The notes below the pieces were generated by a model. That model was not told the origin of the DNA. It ran no database searches and saw only the letters and a program-made list of their open reading frames with translations. DNA of 64,000 nucleotides from positions 7,945 to 71,944 of the forward strand of contig CAJTSD010000009.1 in NCBI GenBank assembly GCA_910578795.1, given 5' to 3'. Source of the stretch: an uncultured Lachnospiraceae bacterium (GTDB taxonomy: Bacteria > Bacillota > Clostridia > Lachnospirales > Lachnospiraceae). Positions 1 to 8,056 of this stretch are shown one piece after another. Numbering within the stretch: position 1 is the first letter of the stretch; each line of letters opens with the position of its first letter. The translations under genes were made by a program, and so were the position numbers.

Positions 1-1768
1 TAAATTCCTGCGGTTTCATAATGCTTGTAAGCGGCAGAAACGTCGCGCGTCCAAATCTGTTTTTTTTCAGGAAAAAAATCATTTTCTTTGCCGTATCCTC
101 ATTGTCCGTAACAATATTTTGGATATTTCCGCCAAGCGCCGTTTCAATCGCGGTTTCATACTTCTTATCAACTTTAATAATATCCGCTACAACGCCGACA
201 ATGCCCGCATTTTTCTCCTTCTGCTCCATCACGCGCTGAATGCTGTTTCCATAGCCTTCATACCGCTCCGTAAGGTTTGAAATGGTGTCAAGCTTTGTCT
301 TACACCGTTGATATTCTTCCTGAAGCGACCTGATTTCCTCATCTTTATTGGAGAGCCGTTCCTTAAAGGTCCCCGTCTTTGCATCTAACTGCGAAAGCCT
401 GTCGTTTGCCGCAATAATTTCGTCGTTAATCCTGCAAAATTCTTTCTGAAGCATCTCAAGCTCCGTGTCAAGCTCCGCCTCGTCGCTCTTTGCACGCAAC
501 AGCCTTGAATTTAACTCCGCCTTGCGGATTCGAAGCTGCTCCATCATCGCATCGAAGCTTCCGATATTGGACTTAATCGTGGCACGCTCACCAAGCATTG
601 CGATAATCCGGTTCTTATCTGCCTCCAGCTTCTCATTCAGCTCCTCAATCCGCGCCTGAACGGCCAAAAGCGAGCCTTTCGCCTCGCTACGCTCCTTCTC
701 AAGATCCGCTACCCGCGCGTCAAGCTCCGTTTTGACCGCAAGGATTTTATCGCGCTCTTCCTCCTGCTTTGCAAGCTGTTCCCCGATTGCCGCAATCCGC
801 TCGTTAAAATGCTGCTCGTTTCCCTGCGCGCCCTTAATCTGCTCGCGCAAAACGTTCATCTCGCCCTCAAGCTTTCCGCGCAGCACACTTGTGTCTGTCA
901 GCGTGTTTCTTGTATCCTCAAGCTCCTGCTCCAGCTCCTCAATCCGTTTTGCAACGGTATCATACTCTTCCTTAATCTTATCATATGCTTTTGCCGTTTC
1001 GTCATATTCGTCTTTCGCAATTGTATATTTTTTGTCAATTTCCGTAAGCTGGTTGGAAAGGTTTTCATTCTCCAAAAGAAACAGATTGACGTCCAGCTCC
1101 TTTAACTCCTCCTTTTTCTTCAAGTACACCTTCGCCTTTTCCGACTGCTTTTCCAGCGGTCCTGTCTGCTTTTCCAGCTCGCTTAAAATATCCGTGACAC
1201 GCACAAGATTGTTTTTTTCGTCCTCAAGCTTTTTCTGCGCCGTCGCCTTGCGCTTTTTAAACTTCACAATCCCCGCCGCCTCGTCAAAAAGCTCCCGCTT
1301 TTCATCGGGCTTTCCGCTCAAAATCTTCTCAATCTGTCCCTGTCCGATAATCGAATACCCTTCCTTGCCGATACCCGTATCGTAAAACAGCTCGTTCACG
1401 TCTTTTAGACGGCACGGAATCCCGTTAATCGAATACTCGCTCTCACCGCTGCGGTATAGCCTCCTTGCCACCGTCACCTCATTGTAATCAATCGCAAGTT
1501 TATGGTCCTCATTGTCAAATGTAATCGCCACATACGCGTATCCAAGCGGTTTTCTCAGCTCCGTTCCCGAAAAAATAACGTCCTGCATGGACTCCCCGCG
1601 CAGCTGCTTAATCCGCTGCTCGCCGAGCACCCAACGCACTGCGTCCGCGACATTGCTTTTTCCCGAACCGTTTGGTCCCACAATGTCCGTAATGCCCTGA
1701 TGAAACTGAAACAAAATTTTATTTGCAAAGGACTTAAAGCCCTGTACCTCGATACTCTTTAAATACAT
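1..1768 (-). CDS. smc: Chromosome partition protein SMC (N-terminal part, cut by window edge)
   Basis: Condensin ATPase that dimerises through a hinge and loops DNA for chromosome segregation. The reading frame is open from the ATG at 1768 to the window edge, giving about 589 residues of a family usually near 1,180. Residues 1-13 (MYLKSIEVQGFKS) and the Walker A segment VGPNGSGKSN are diagnostic of the SMC head. The Q-loop region IGQGQIEKILSG follows near residue 145, then a long charged coiled coil. The last visible residues (RATFLPLTSIMK) match the start of the hinge. The ATG directly abuts the rnc stop codon (TAAATG), so it is translationally coupled to rnc. The C-terminal coil and head lie outside the window. 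Confidence 0.97.
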   Translation of the reverse strand, partial: MYLKSIEVQGFKSFANKILFQFHQGITDIVGPNGSGKSNVADAVRWVLGEQRIKQLRGESMQDVIFSGTELRKPLGYAYVAITFDNEDHKLAIDYNEVTVARRLYRSGESEYSINGIPCRLKDVNELFYDTGIGKEGYSIIGQGQIEKILSGKPDEKRELFDEAAGIVKFKKRKATAQKKLEDEKNNLVRVTDILSELEKQTGPLEKQSEKAKVYLKKKEELKELDVNLFLLENENLSNQLTEIDKKYTIAKDEYDETAKAYDKIKEEYDTVAKRIEELEQELEDTRNTLTDTSVLRGKLEGEMNVLREQIKGAQGNEQHFNERIAAIGEQLAKQEEERDKILAVKTELDARVADLEKERSEAKGSLLAVQARIEELNEKLEADKNRIIAMLGERATIKSNIGSFDAMMEQLRIRKAELNSRLLRAKSDEAELDTELEMLQKEFCRINDEIIAANDRLSQLDAKTGTFKERLSNKDEEIRSLQEEYQRCKTKLDTISNLTERYEGYGNSIQRVMEQKEKNAGIVGVVADIIKVDKKYETAIETALGGNIQNIVTDNEDTAKKMIFFLKKNRFGRATFLPLTSIMKPQEF

Positions 1769-2470
1769 TTACCTGTTTCTCCCCTTTAGCAGCATCAGCG
1801 CTTCATATGCCGCCTGCTGTTCCGCTGCCTTTTTCGTCCTGCCAATGCCTGTCCCAATTTCCTTTCCGTCAAGATACGCCTTGACATGAAACTCCTTGTC
1901 GTGGTCAGGTCCTGTTTCGCCAATCAGCTCATAGTGCAGCTGCGCCGTGTTGTTCTTTTGGACTTCCTCCTGCAAAAGCGTCTTGCTGTCCATAAAAAGG
2001 ATTTTATTTTCCAAATCAGAGAGAATAAAACGGTATATGTACTTTTTTGCCTCCTCAATACCGCCGTCAAGAAAAATCGCGCCAATCACAGCCTCCATCA
2101 CATCGGACGTAATCGAGTCGCGCTTTCTGCCGCCTGTCGCTTCCTCACCTTTTCCCAAAAGAATATAAGAGCCCAAATCAATATCCCTTGCACAATATGC
2201 AAGCGCCGGCTCACACACCATGGAGGCGCGCATCCGCGTCAATTGTCCCTCGGGCATTTGGGGATTTTCCTTATACAAAAATTCACTCGAAACCATCTCA
2301 AGCACGGCATCCCCCAAAAACTCAAGCCGCTCATAGTTGCTTAGTTTGTTGATTTTCTGCTCGTTTGCAAAAGAGCTGTGTGTAATAGCCTGCCTTAAAA
2401 GCCCCTCGTCCAAAAAACGGTACCCTATTTTTTCCTGCAGCTGTGCCAAGAGTTCATTCCTATTCCGCAT
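1769..2470 (-). CDS. rnc: Ribonuclease III
   Basis: Double-strand-specific endoribonuclease that processes rRNA precursors and structured mRNAs. It has 233 residues, the normal family length. The signature ERLEFLGDA lies at residues 47-55 and supplies catalytic Glu/Asp. The second acidic cluster SDVMEAVIG is at 122-130. A double-stranded RNA binding domain fills about 161-230, ending in a GIGRTKKAAEQQAA helix. The start has GGAGGG ten bases upstream. It lies in the order plsX-acpP-rnc-smc, common in Firmicutes. A terminator-like hairpin separates it from acpP, so its expression may be lowered relative to plsX-acpP. Confidence 0.97.
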   Translation of the reverse strand: MRNRNELLAQLQEKIGYRFLDEGLLRQAITHSSFANEQKINKLSNYERLEFLGDAVLEMVSSEFLYKENPQMPEGQLTRMRASMVCEPALAYCARDIDLGSYILLGKGEEATGGRKRDSITSDVMEAVIGAIFLDGGIEEAKKYIYRFILSDLENKILFMDSKTLLQEEVQKNNTAQLHYELIGETGPDHDKEFHVKAYLDGKEIGTGIGRTKKAAEQQAAYEALMLLKGRNR

Positions 2471-2486
2471 TGTCTTTTATCCCTCC

Positions 2487-2520
2487 AAACAAAAAGCCCC
2501 ATCGAAAAGGGCTTTTTTCA
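2487..2520 (-). terminator. Terminator-like hairpin between acpP and rnc
   Basis: On the minus strand a stem AAGCCC/GGGCTT with a short loop is followed by TTTTTGTTT. It begins directly after the acpP stop codon, and the rnc Shine-Dalgarno (GGAGGG) follows the T run at once. Because rnc and smc lie downstream in the same direction, it most likely acts as a partial (read-through) terminator or mRNA 3' stabiliser rather than a complete stop. Confidence 0.7.
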
Positions 2521-2748
2521 TCACATTTTTTGATTAATCAGCTCCAATGCCTCCCTGACCGTGGTAATGTGCTCCACTTCCTCGGGCGGGATTGTTACTC
2601 CAAGCGCGTCCTCCACACCGGTAAAAATCTGATAAAGGTCCAGCGAATCGGCGCCCAAGTCGGATACAAAATCCATCTCGGGGCTGATTTCGTCCGTGTC
2701 CATTCCCAAAACAGCCGCGATCACCTTTCGCAACGCATCAAATTCCAT
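2521..2748 (-). CDS. acpP: Acyl carrier protein
   Basis: Carries acyl intermediates on a phosphopantetheine arm during fatty acid and phospholipid synthesis. The protein has 75 residues, the usual size. The attachment serine is in GADSLD (Ser35). The C-terminal helix region reads VTIPPEEVEHITTVREAL. Helix II after the serine (LYQIFTGVEDAL) departs from the more common TVELVMALEEEF pattern but keeps the acidic face. It sits directly downstream of plsX, whose product uses acyl-ACP, and upstream of rnc. Confidence 0.93.
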   Translation of the reverse strand: MEFDALRKVIAAVLGMDTDEISPEMDFVSDLGADSLDLYQIFTGVEDALGVTIPPEEVEHITTVREALELINQKM

Positions 2749-2766
2749 TCTTATCCCTCATTCACA

Positions 2767-3780
2767 CTACTCATCTTTTAAGACCACTTTTTCTTTTATC
2801 TTCTCGTTAATTTTCTGCTCCTTAAACGTCGCGCACTGCAAAATCGAATTTTTGATTTCAATCGCCTTAGAGCTTCCGTGCGTCTTTACCACAAGACCGT
2901 TTAAGCCAAGCAGCGGCGCCCCGCCGTGTTCCTCGAGGGTGAACCCTTTGAGTGTCTTTTTCAGTGCAGGTTTAATCAAAAGCGCTCCGATTTTGCTTCT
3001 AAGAGAAGACATCAGACTGGTTTTTACCTTCCGAAGCAGCATTGCCCCGACACCCTCATAAAGCTTTAAAATAATATTTCCGGCAAACGCCTCGCATACA
3101 ATCACATCGGCATATCCCGTCGGAATTTCCCGCGCCTCAATACTTCCGATAAAGTTAATCTCAGGACAGTTTTTCAAAAGCGGAAACGTTTCTTTCACAA
3201 GCGCGTTCCCTTTTTCCTCCTCCGCGCCGATATTGACAATTGCCACCTTCGGATTTGGCACGCCCATCACGCTCTCCATATAAACCGAACCCATTTTTGC
3301 AAACTGCACAAGCTGCGACGGTCTCGCGTCTACATTCGCACCGCAGTCAATCAGGAGCGAACAGCCTGTTTCCGTCGGAATCAGCGGTGCAAGAGGCGGT
3401 CTTTCAATTCCTTTGATTCGACCGACAATCAGCTGTCCGCCGACAAGAACCGCACCCGAGCTGCCTGCCGACACAAATGCGTCGCACGTCCCGTCCTTGA
3501 CCAAATTTAACGCCACCACAATCGACGAATCCTTTTTCTTGCGGATTGCCATTACGGGAGGCTCCGCCGTTTCGATAATCTCCGTGGCGTTCACCACCTC
3601 AATCTGTTCTTTATTGTACGTATACTGCGAAAGCTCACTTTCCACCGTATCCTTTACGCCCGTCAGATATACTTTGATTTTGCTGTTTTCGTTCACTGCC
3701 TCGACAGAGCCCTTTACAATTTCCGTCGGCGCGTTATCGCCGCCCATCGCGTCTACTGCTACCTTAACCATTTCGTCCAT
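2767..3780 (-). CDS. plsX: Phosphate acyltransferase PlsX
   Basis: Converts acyl-ACP to acyl-phosphate, the first step of the PlsX/PlsY route to phosphatidic acid; the plsY partner is at the other end of this window. The protein starts MDEMVKVAVDAMGGDNAP and contains FVSAGSSGAVLVGG and the NIGAEEEKGN segment of the family. An in-frame start exists 48 bases upstream, but the ATG at 3780 has GGAGG nine bases before it and gives 337 residues, typical of PlsX. The upstream start would overlap the promoter at 3800-3828, so the shorter form is preferred. Confidence 0.96.
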   Translation of the reverse strand: MDEMVKVAVDAMGGDNAPTEIVKGSVEAVNENSKIKVYLTGVKDTVESELSQYTYNKEQIEVVNATEIIETAEPPVMAIRKKKDSSIVVALNLVKDGTCDAFVSAGSSGAVLVGGQLIVGRIKGIERPPLAPLIPTETGCSLLIDCGANVDARPSQLVQFAKMGSVYMESVMGVPNPKVAIVNIGAEEEKGNALVKETFPLLKNCPEINFIGSIEAREIPTGYADVIVCEAFAGNIILKLYEGVGAMLLRKVKTSLMSSLRSKIGALLIKPALKKTLKGFTLEEHGGAPLLGLNGLVVKTHGSSKAIEIKNSILQCATFKEQKINEKIKEKVVLKDE

Positions 3781-3799
3781 TGAAAAAATCCTCCATATC

Positions 3800-3828
3800 A
3801 CTATAAATGATACTAAAACCGCTGTCAA
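3800..3828 (-). promoter_or_regulatory. Sigma-A promoter of the plsX-acpP-rnc-smc operon
   Basis: On the minus strand a consensus -35 TTGACA (3823-3828) is separated by exactly 17 bases from a -10 TATAGT (3800-3805). Transcription would start near 3793, giving a very short leader before the plsX start codon at 3780. It makes plsX independent of the upstream HD-GYP gene. Confidence 0.85.
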
Positions 3829-3857
3829 AAATCAAGCCAAAACACTGCAAAATAAAC

Positions 3858-4940
3858 TTAAGAACGGATACATGCCTCAAACTGGTCCTTGACTGTACGC
3901 AGAATTTCCAAAATTCTCGGTGAAAATACGCCGCATTCACCTGTCATAATCATATGAAACGCCTCATCAGGCGTATGCGCTCCCTTATACACTTTTTCGC
4001 TAATCAGCGCATCATAAACCTCCGCAACCGACACAAGCTGCGCCGAAATCGGAATATCCTCTCCGACCAGTCCGTCGGGATAGCCGCTCCCATCGTAGCG
4101 CTCGTGATGATGCCGGCAAATATCGTACGCCGTGTTGCGGTATTCCTCGTCCCAAATCCCCTTGATATTGTTGAGCATGTCACTGCCTTTCGTCGTATGC
4201 GATTTGATACACTCATACTCCTCTGCCGTAAGCTTTGCAGGCTTTAACAAAATACTGTCCGGTATCGCAATCTTTCCGATGTCATGCAATGCGCTTGCCG
4301 CTACAATCATTTCAATCTTCTTTTCCGTCAGCTTGTATTCCGGATGTATTTTCATAAATTCCAATGCAAGAATGCGTGTAAATTCTTTTACCCGTCTGAT
4401 GTGATCGGCATTTTCTAAATTCCGGTACTCTACAATCGTCCCCAAAATATTTAAAATGTTATCGTTGACCTTATTTAACCGATCCGCCTGAATCTGAAGG
4501 AGTTTATACTGTTTTTGCAATGCCTCCGTCTGCTTCGTAACTTTCTCCTCCAAGGTATTTTGATACTCAAACAAATTGTAAATATTTTTCACTCGGTTGC
4601 TTACCAGTTTATTGTCAAACGGCTTTCGGATAAAGTCGGAAACGCCCGCCTTAAAACATTTCTTTTCCGTTTTAAGGGATTTCTCACCGCTGATAATCAG
4701 CACCGGAATTTTCCCCATATACCCTTTTTCCTTCATCGCCTCCAATACGGCAAAGCCGTCCATGTCGGGCATAACCAAATCCAACAGCACAGCTCCCAGC
4801 TCCTTTTGGTGCTTATCCAAAAGCGCAAGCGCCTCTATTCCGTTTTCCGCCTCCATAACCGAAAAATCGTCCTCCAAAATTTCAGCCAACGTTTCGCGGT
4901 TTAATTCTGAATCATCTACAATCAATATTTTATTACGCAT
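3858..4940 (-). CDS. Response regulator with HD-GYP domain (probable c-di-GMP phosphodiesterase)
   Basis: Two-component output protein expected to hydrolyse cyclic-di-GMP in the cytoplasm. Residues 1-120 are a receiver domain with acidic pair D9/D10, phospho-acceptor D54 (VLLDLVMPDMDG) and K106 (RKPF). A coiled-coil linker spans about 125-165. An HD-GYP domain follows, with the HD pair at 219-220 (ALHDIGKIAIPD), HHHER at 277-281 and GYP at 286-288. All key metal and signature residues appear intact. The chosen ATG at 4940 gives 360 residues and has an AAGGG site; an upstream ATG adds nine residues. It is last in the operon hpt - fapA-like - HD-GYP, so the histidine phosphotransfer protein is a plausible phosphodonor. 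Confidence 0.93.
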   Translation of the reverse strand: MRNKILIVDDSELNRETLAEILEDDFSVMEAENGIEALALLDKHQKELGAVLLDLVMPDMDGFAVLEAMKEKGYMGKIPVLIISGEKSLKTEKKCFKAGVSDFIRKPFDNKLVSNRVKNIYNLFEYQNTLEEKVTKQTEALQKQYKLLQIQADRLNKVNDNILNILGTIVEYRNLENADHIRRVKEFTRILALEFMKIHPEYKLTEKKIEMIVAASALHDIGKIAIPDSILLKPAKLTAEEYECIKSHTTKGSDMLNNIKGIWDEEYRNTAYDICRHHHERYDGSGYPDGLVGEDIPISAQLVSVAEVYDALISEKVYKGAHTPDEAFHMIMTGECGVFSPRILEILRTVKDQFEACIRS

Positions 4941-4970
4941 GATATTCCCTTCTTTCGCTTTGTACACATC

Positions 4971-7160
4971 TTAGTTTTCAAAAATCGCTATTCGGTTTCC
5001 CGTTCTGATAATCGTGACATTGCGCACCTCTTTCGCGCTCCAGCGGATTCCGTTTATTTCAATTAAAACACCCTCACAGCAGTTTCCGTGGATGACTGCT
5101 TTGGCATCATTGACTGCTGTCATCCGCTCATCCATTTTCGCCTTTTCCCCAACCAAATAATCTTTCTGCTGTTCCTTGGTATAAATGGCGCTTTCTATTT
5201 TCAAATAAATATCCATCTGCCGTCTGACCTCGATTGGATACTTCTTTTGCAAATCATGGTAGGCATTTTGCAGAATGCTTAACTCTTTCTCGACCTCTGT
5301 CATTCGTGCCTCAATCTCATACTGCTGTTTTATCAGCGTATCATTAATGCCGATTTTCAGATACGTGGGAATTCCAACACGGTTTCCGACGTTGTACGCA
5401 TCAAGTCCCCGGACCGCCTGTATCATTCCGCCGACAAGCGCCCCGAACTCACCGCTCACGATTACCTTTCCGTCCGTATAAAGCTCCGAATTCATACAGT
5501 AGTTTGCCTGAATCAGCTCGCCGGCATAAACCTTTGCAGATTCAAAAAATCGCCCGGCAACGCCTTTTCCCGCCTTGAGATACCCCTGGCCGGCAGCATT
5601 AATGCCCTGACGCAGGACAATGCTTCCGCCGCATTCAATGCGCGTCGCCTCCACATAACCGTCCACAAAAACGTCCTCTGTTGCCTTAATCGTCGTTCCG
5701 ATACCGACGTTCCCCCGCACATACACAGAGCCGTCAAAGTCCACTTTTCCGGTCGGCATCTTAACCTCCTGCAGTACCAAAAGCTTTGTCACCTCAAGCA
5801 GATTGCCCCGCAGCTCTACTTTTCCGCTTTCCGCCGCAACATACGTCTTTTGATCCGGCATCAGGATAAACCCTCTGCCCGCAAGAACACTCTGCTCTCT
5901 TCCTTTATGCGCCGGCAGCACCCTTCCGGTCACCGTATAACCCTCCGAGCCGATGCATGCTTCATGATAATACGCAATCTTCTGTCCTTTTTCGACAATC
6001 TCAAACCACTGTGTATTCTGATAATCTACCGAGCCGTCAGACAACATCAGCGGGCGCCGTTCCTCTTTGAGCTTAAAGAAGTATTCATACCAGCCGTCCG
6101 TTCCGTGTACCGCTTCCTGTCCCTTTGCAATCAGCACCTTCTGCATGGACAGCCCGCCTTTTGAAAGCGTTTGAACCGCTTCTTCAATTATGCCCGCGCG
6201 AATGCCGTTCATCGCTAAAATATTTTCGATTTTCTCTCTTTGCAGCTGGGTATTTTCCCGCCGTACCTCAAAGTACGCCTCCATTTCATCCTGACTGATG
6301 CTCACCGTAAAATACTCATTTTCTTCCGGTTCAATTTTCTTTCCTGCCAGAATATCCAAAAGCTCCTGCGAAATATCGTCTCCATGCACTTCCTGTCGCT
6401 TGCGTTTCATATCTGATGCCGTCCACATCAGACTTGTGTATGCGCTGACATCAATGCCCGCCTCCAGTCCAAGTCGGATTTCACGCATCTGCTGCCAGTT
6501 GTAGAGCGGCTTCGCATAAACGGAAATATCAACTCTGTTTTCCAGTCCGAGACGAATTTCACGCATCTGCCGCCAACTGTATTCAACTTTGGCGTAAGCA
6601 GACACGTCCAGTCCTCTCTCCAAACCAAGGCGAATTTGCGCAATGGAAACGCCGCGCAGCTCCGGAAGCAGATAGGGAATGATATTGAGTTTCTTCTCGA
6701 GCGCAATGCGGATTTCTTCCAACTGCTCCGCATCGTACCCCTGTTTTATGTAGCTTATGATGTTGACCTTGGACAACATCGCCTTGCGAAGCTCCCTGAG
6801 CACGCCTGCGTCAAACTGCAGGTATTTGTGAAGCTCAAGTCCGTCCATCAGCCCTTCGCGGACCTGACGCATTTTATCGTAGGGAATATTGGGGTCTGCA
6901 TAACGTTGAACATTCAGATTGCTTTTCAGTCCTTTTCGGATTTCCTCCATCTGAAACCAGTCATATTCCGGCTTTGCATACACTTCTACCGGCAGCCCCT
7001 CCATCAGACCAAACCGGATTTGGCGCATTTGTATTGCGTAATATTCCGGCTTTGCGTAGACGGAAATATCCAACCCCGCAGCTTTTCCTTCTTTGATTTC
7101 ATTCAGTTGGTCAATAGTAAATTTGTCGCCTTTTTGCGTTTTATGATCTTTTTTTGCCAT
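4971..7160 (-). CDS. FapA/DUF342-family protein with nine N-terminal helical repeats
   Basis: The C-terminal part (about residues 281-729) is a FapA (DUF342) protein. Its middle is a right-handed beta-helix-like run rich in V-x-G-x-V hexads (for example VYVRGNVGIGTTIKATEDVFVDGYV in pieces around 480-510), followed by a coiled coil at about 610-690 and a small C-terminal domain. Residues 18-258 instead hold nine tandem units of about 26 residues, consensus QMREIRLGLExGxDVSxYAKPxYxW. The outer units are well conserved; units 4-6 have diverged. Family members take part in polymer and surface assembly or signalling; the exact role here is unknown. It lies between hpt and an HD-GYP response regulator with short gaps (21 and 30 bases), so a scaffold role in that phosphorelay is an inference. 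Confidence 0.85.
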   Translation of the reverse strand: MAKKDHKTQKGDKFTIDQLNEIKEGKAAGLDISVYAKPEYYAIQMRQIRFGLMEGLPVEVYAKPEYDWFQMEEIRKGLKSNLNVQRYADPNIPYDKMRQVREGLMDGLELHKYLQFDAGVLRELRKAMLSKVNIISYIKQGYDAEQLEEIRIALEKKLNIIPYLLPELRGVSIAQIRLGLERGLDVSAYAKVEYSWRQMREIRLGLENRVDISVYAKPLYNWQQMREIRLGLEAGIDVSAYTSLMWTASDMKRKRQEVHGDDISQELLDILAGKKIEPEENEYFTVSISQDEMEAYFEVRRENTQLQREKIENILAMNGIRAGIIEEAVQTLSKGGLSMQKVLIAKGQEAVHGTDGWYEYFFKLKEERRPLMLSDGSVDYQNTQWFEIVEKGQKIAYYHEACIGSEGYTVTGRVLPAHKGREQSVLAGRGFILMPDQKTYVAAESGKVELRGNLLEVTKLLVLQEVKMPTGKVDFDGSVYVRGNVGIGTTIKATEDVFVDGYVEATRIECGGSIVLRQGINAAGQGYLKAGKGVAGRFFESAKVYAGELIQANYCMNSELYTDGKVIVSGEFGALVGGMIQAVRGLDAYNVGNRVGIPTYLKIGINDTLIKQQYEIEARMTEVEKELSILQNAYHDLQKKYPIEVRRQMDIYLKIESAIYTKEQQKDYLVGEKAKMDERMTAVNDAKAVIHGNCCEGVLIEINGIRWSAKEVRNVTIIRTGNRIAIFEN

Positions 7161-7181
7161 ATCTTATCTCCAATTATTTGT

Positions 7182-7544
7182 TCAGATAGTATTTTGTGCC
7201 TGAAACTGTTTAATTACAGACACTGTCATTCCATAGTCCTCTTCTACCTGTCTCATAAATTCCGTTACATTCTGTTTTTTTCTTGTTCTGAGCTTTTCAG
7301 CCAGCCGGTCGGAGGATTCGTATAGATTCCCGAACCCGAGATTTTGACAAATTCCTTTTAGCGTATGCGCCGCACAAAACGCCCCTTCCAAATTTTCTTC
7401 GTTTAAGGAGGTGCACAGCATTTCAAAGCTGGGATCATTCAGGAATTTAAACATATATTTTTTGATACGTTCCTCTTTGCAGAGCCGTTCAAAGACATCT
7501 TCGTAGTCGCCGCCAATTATATCGTAGCATTCTTGTATTGTCAT
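7182..7544 (-). CDS. Histidine phosphotransfer (Hpt) domain protein
   Basis: Single-domain phosphorelay protein of 120 residues. The phospho-accepting histidine is His60 in CAAHTLKGICQNLGF, a classic Hpt helix motif. The rest is predicted helical, as expected for a four-helix bundle. The ATG at 7544 is preferred because of AGGAG just upstream, although spacing is short; an ATG 27 bases upstream has no ribosome site. It is the first gene of the three-gene operon ending with the HD-GYP receiver protein, which is a natural phosphate partner. No histidine kinase is encoded next to it, so the input kinase must lie elsewhere. Confidence 0.85.
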   Translation of the reverse strand: MTIQECYDIIGGDYEDVFERLCKEERIKKYMFKFLNDPSFEMLCTSLNEENLEGAFCAAHTLKGICQNLGFGNLYESSDRLAEKLRTRKKQNVTEFMRQVEEDYGMTVSVIKQFQAQNTI

Positions 7545-7632
7545 ACGCTCCTTTCCCTCTTCCCTATGCATTTTTATGGATTATTATAACATATTTTTAT
7601 AGATTATTTCACTGCTAAACACAATATTTATT

Positions 7633-7780
7633 GACATTATATCATAATTACTTCGTAATTATAATAAGTTCATGCCCATTCGGGCAAGGTATAATGTCTA
7701 TCGACATTATATCATAATTACTTCGTAATTATGGTAATTCATGCCCATTCGGGCAAGGTATAATGTCTATCGACATTATA
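7633..7780. repeat. Tandem ~70-base structured repeat (two copies plus partial third)
   Basis: Copies at 7633-7702 and 7703-7771 are nearly identical, and a third starts at 7772 but stops after about 10 bases. Each unit is bounded by inverted arms GACATTATA/TATAATGTC and holds two inner hairpins: ATAATTAC-TTC-GTAATTAT and TGCCC-ATTC-GGGCA. The unit could therefore fold as a three-way junction. On the minus strand each copy carries TGATATAAT, an extended -10-like motif facing the hpt operon. A diverged inverted copy lies at 8700-8752. No open reading frame is present here. Confidence 0.85.
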
Positions 7781-7830
7781 CCATAACACCAAGAATAATC
7801 AATATCCTGCCTTTTCTTCCGAAAACAAAA

Positions 7831-7858
7831 AATTGAGAAGTCCGAAAACCTCTCAATC
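7831..7858 (-). terminator. Intrinsic terminator after rpmF
   Basis: On the minus strand ATTGAGAGG pairs with CTTCTCAAT around a TTTTCGGA loop, followed by TTTTTTG. It lies just after the rpmF stop and separates the ribosomal protein operon from the hpt operon downstream. Confidence 0.75.
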
Positions 7859-7873
7859 CCTTGATTTTTCTGA

Positions 7874-8053
7874 TTAGTCTGCTGCGATAATCTCTTTCTT
7901 GTTGTAAGATCCGCAAGCCTTGCATACTCTGTGGGGCATCATCAAAGCACCGCACTTGCTGCATTTTACCAATGTAGGAGCGCTCATCTTCCAGTTTGCT
8001 CTTCTCTTGTCTCTTCTGCTTTTCGAAGATTTATTTTTTGGACATATAGACAT
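7874..8053 (-). CDS. rpmF: 50S ribosomal protein L32
   Basis: Small basic protein of the large ribosomal subunit. The 59-residue product begins MSICPKNKSSKSRRDKRRANWKM in pieces and carries the zinc-binding pairs CSKCGALMMPHRVC and CKACG, giving four cysteines in a C-x2-C / C-x2-C layout. This is a zinc-replete type L32. GGAGG precedes the ATG. It directly follows the DUF177 gene (3-base gap), the usual yceD-rpmF order. In many Firmicutes plsX comes next; here that link is broken by repeats, a terminator and the hpt-fapA-HD-GYP operon. Confidence 0.97.
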   Translation of the reverse strand: MSICPKNKSSKSRRDKRRANWKMSAPTLVKCSKCGALMMPHRVCKACGSYNKKEIIAAD

Positions 8054-8056
8054 TTG

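Noticed and set aside
732..1385. Ser/Phe-rich plus-strand open frame
   Set aside because: It is antisense to the smc coiled-coil region; its low-complexity composition reflects the complement of charged codons.
7633..7780. CRISPR array
   Set aside because: The units are directly adjacent without unique spacers, have only two full copies, and no cas genes are present.
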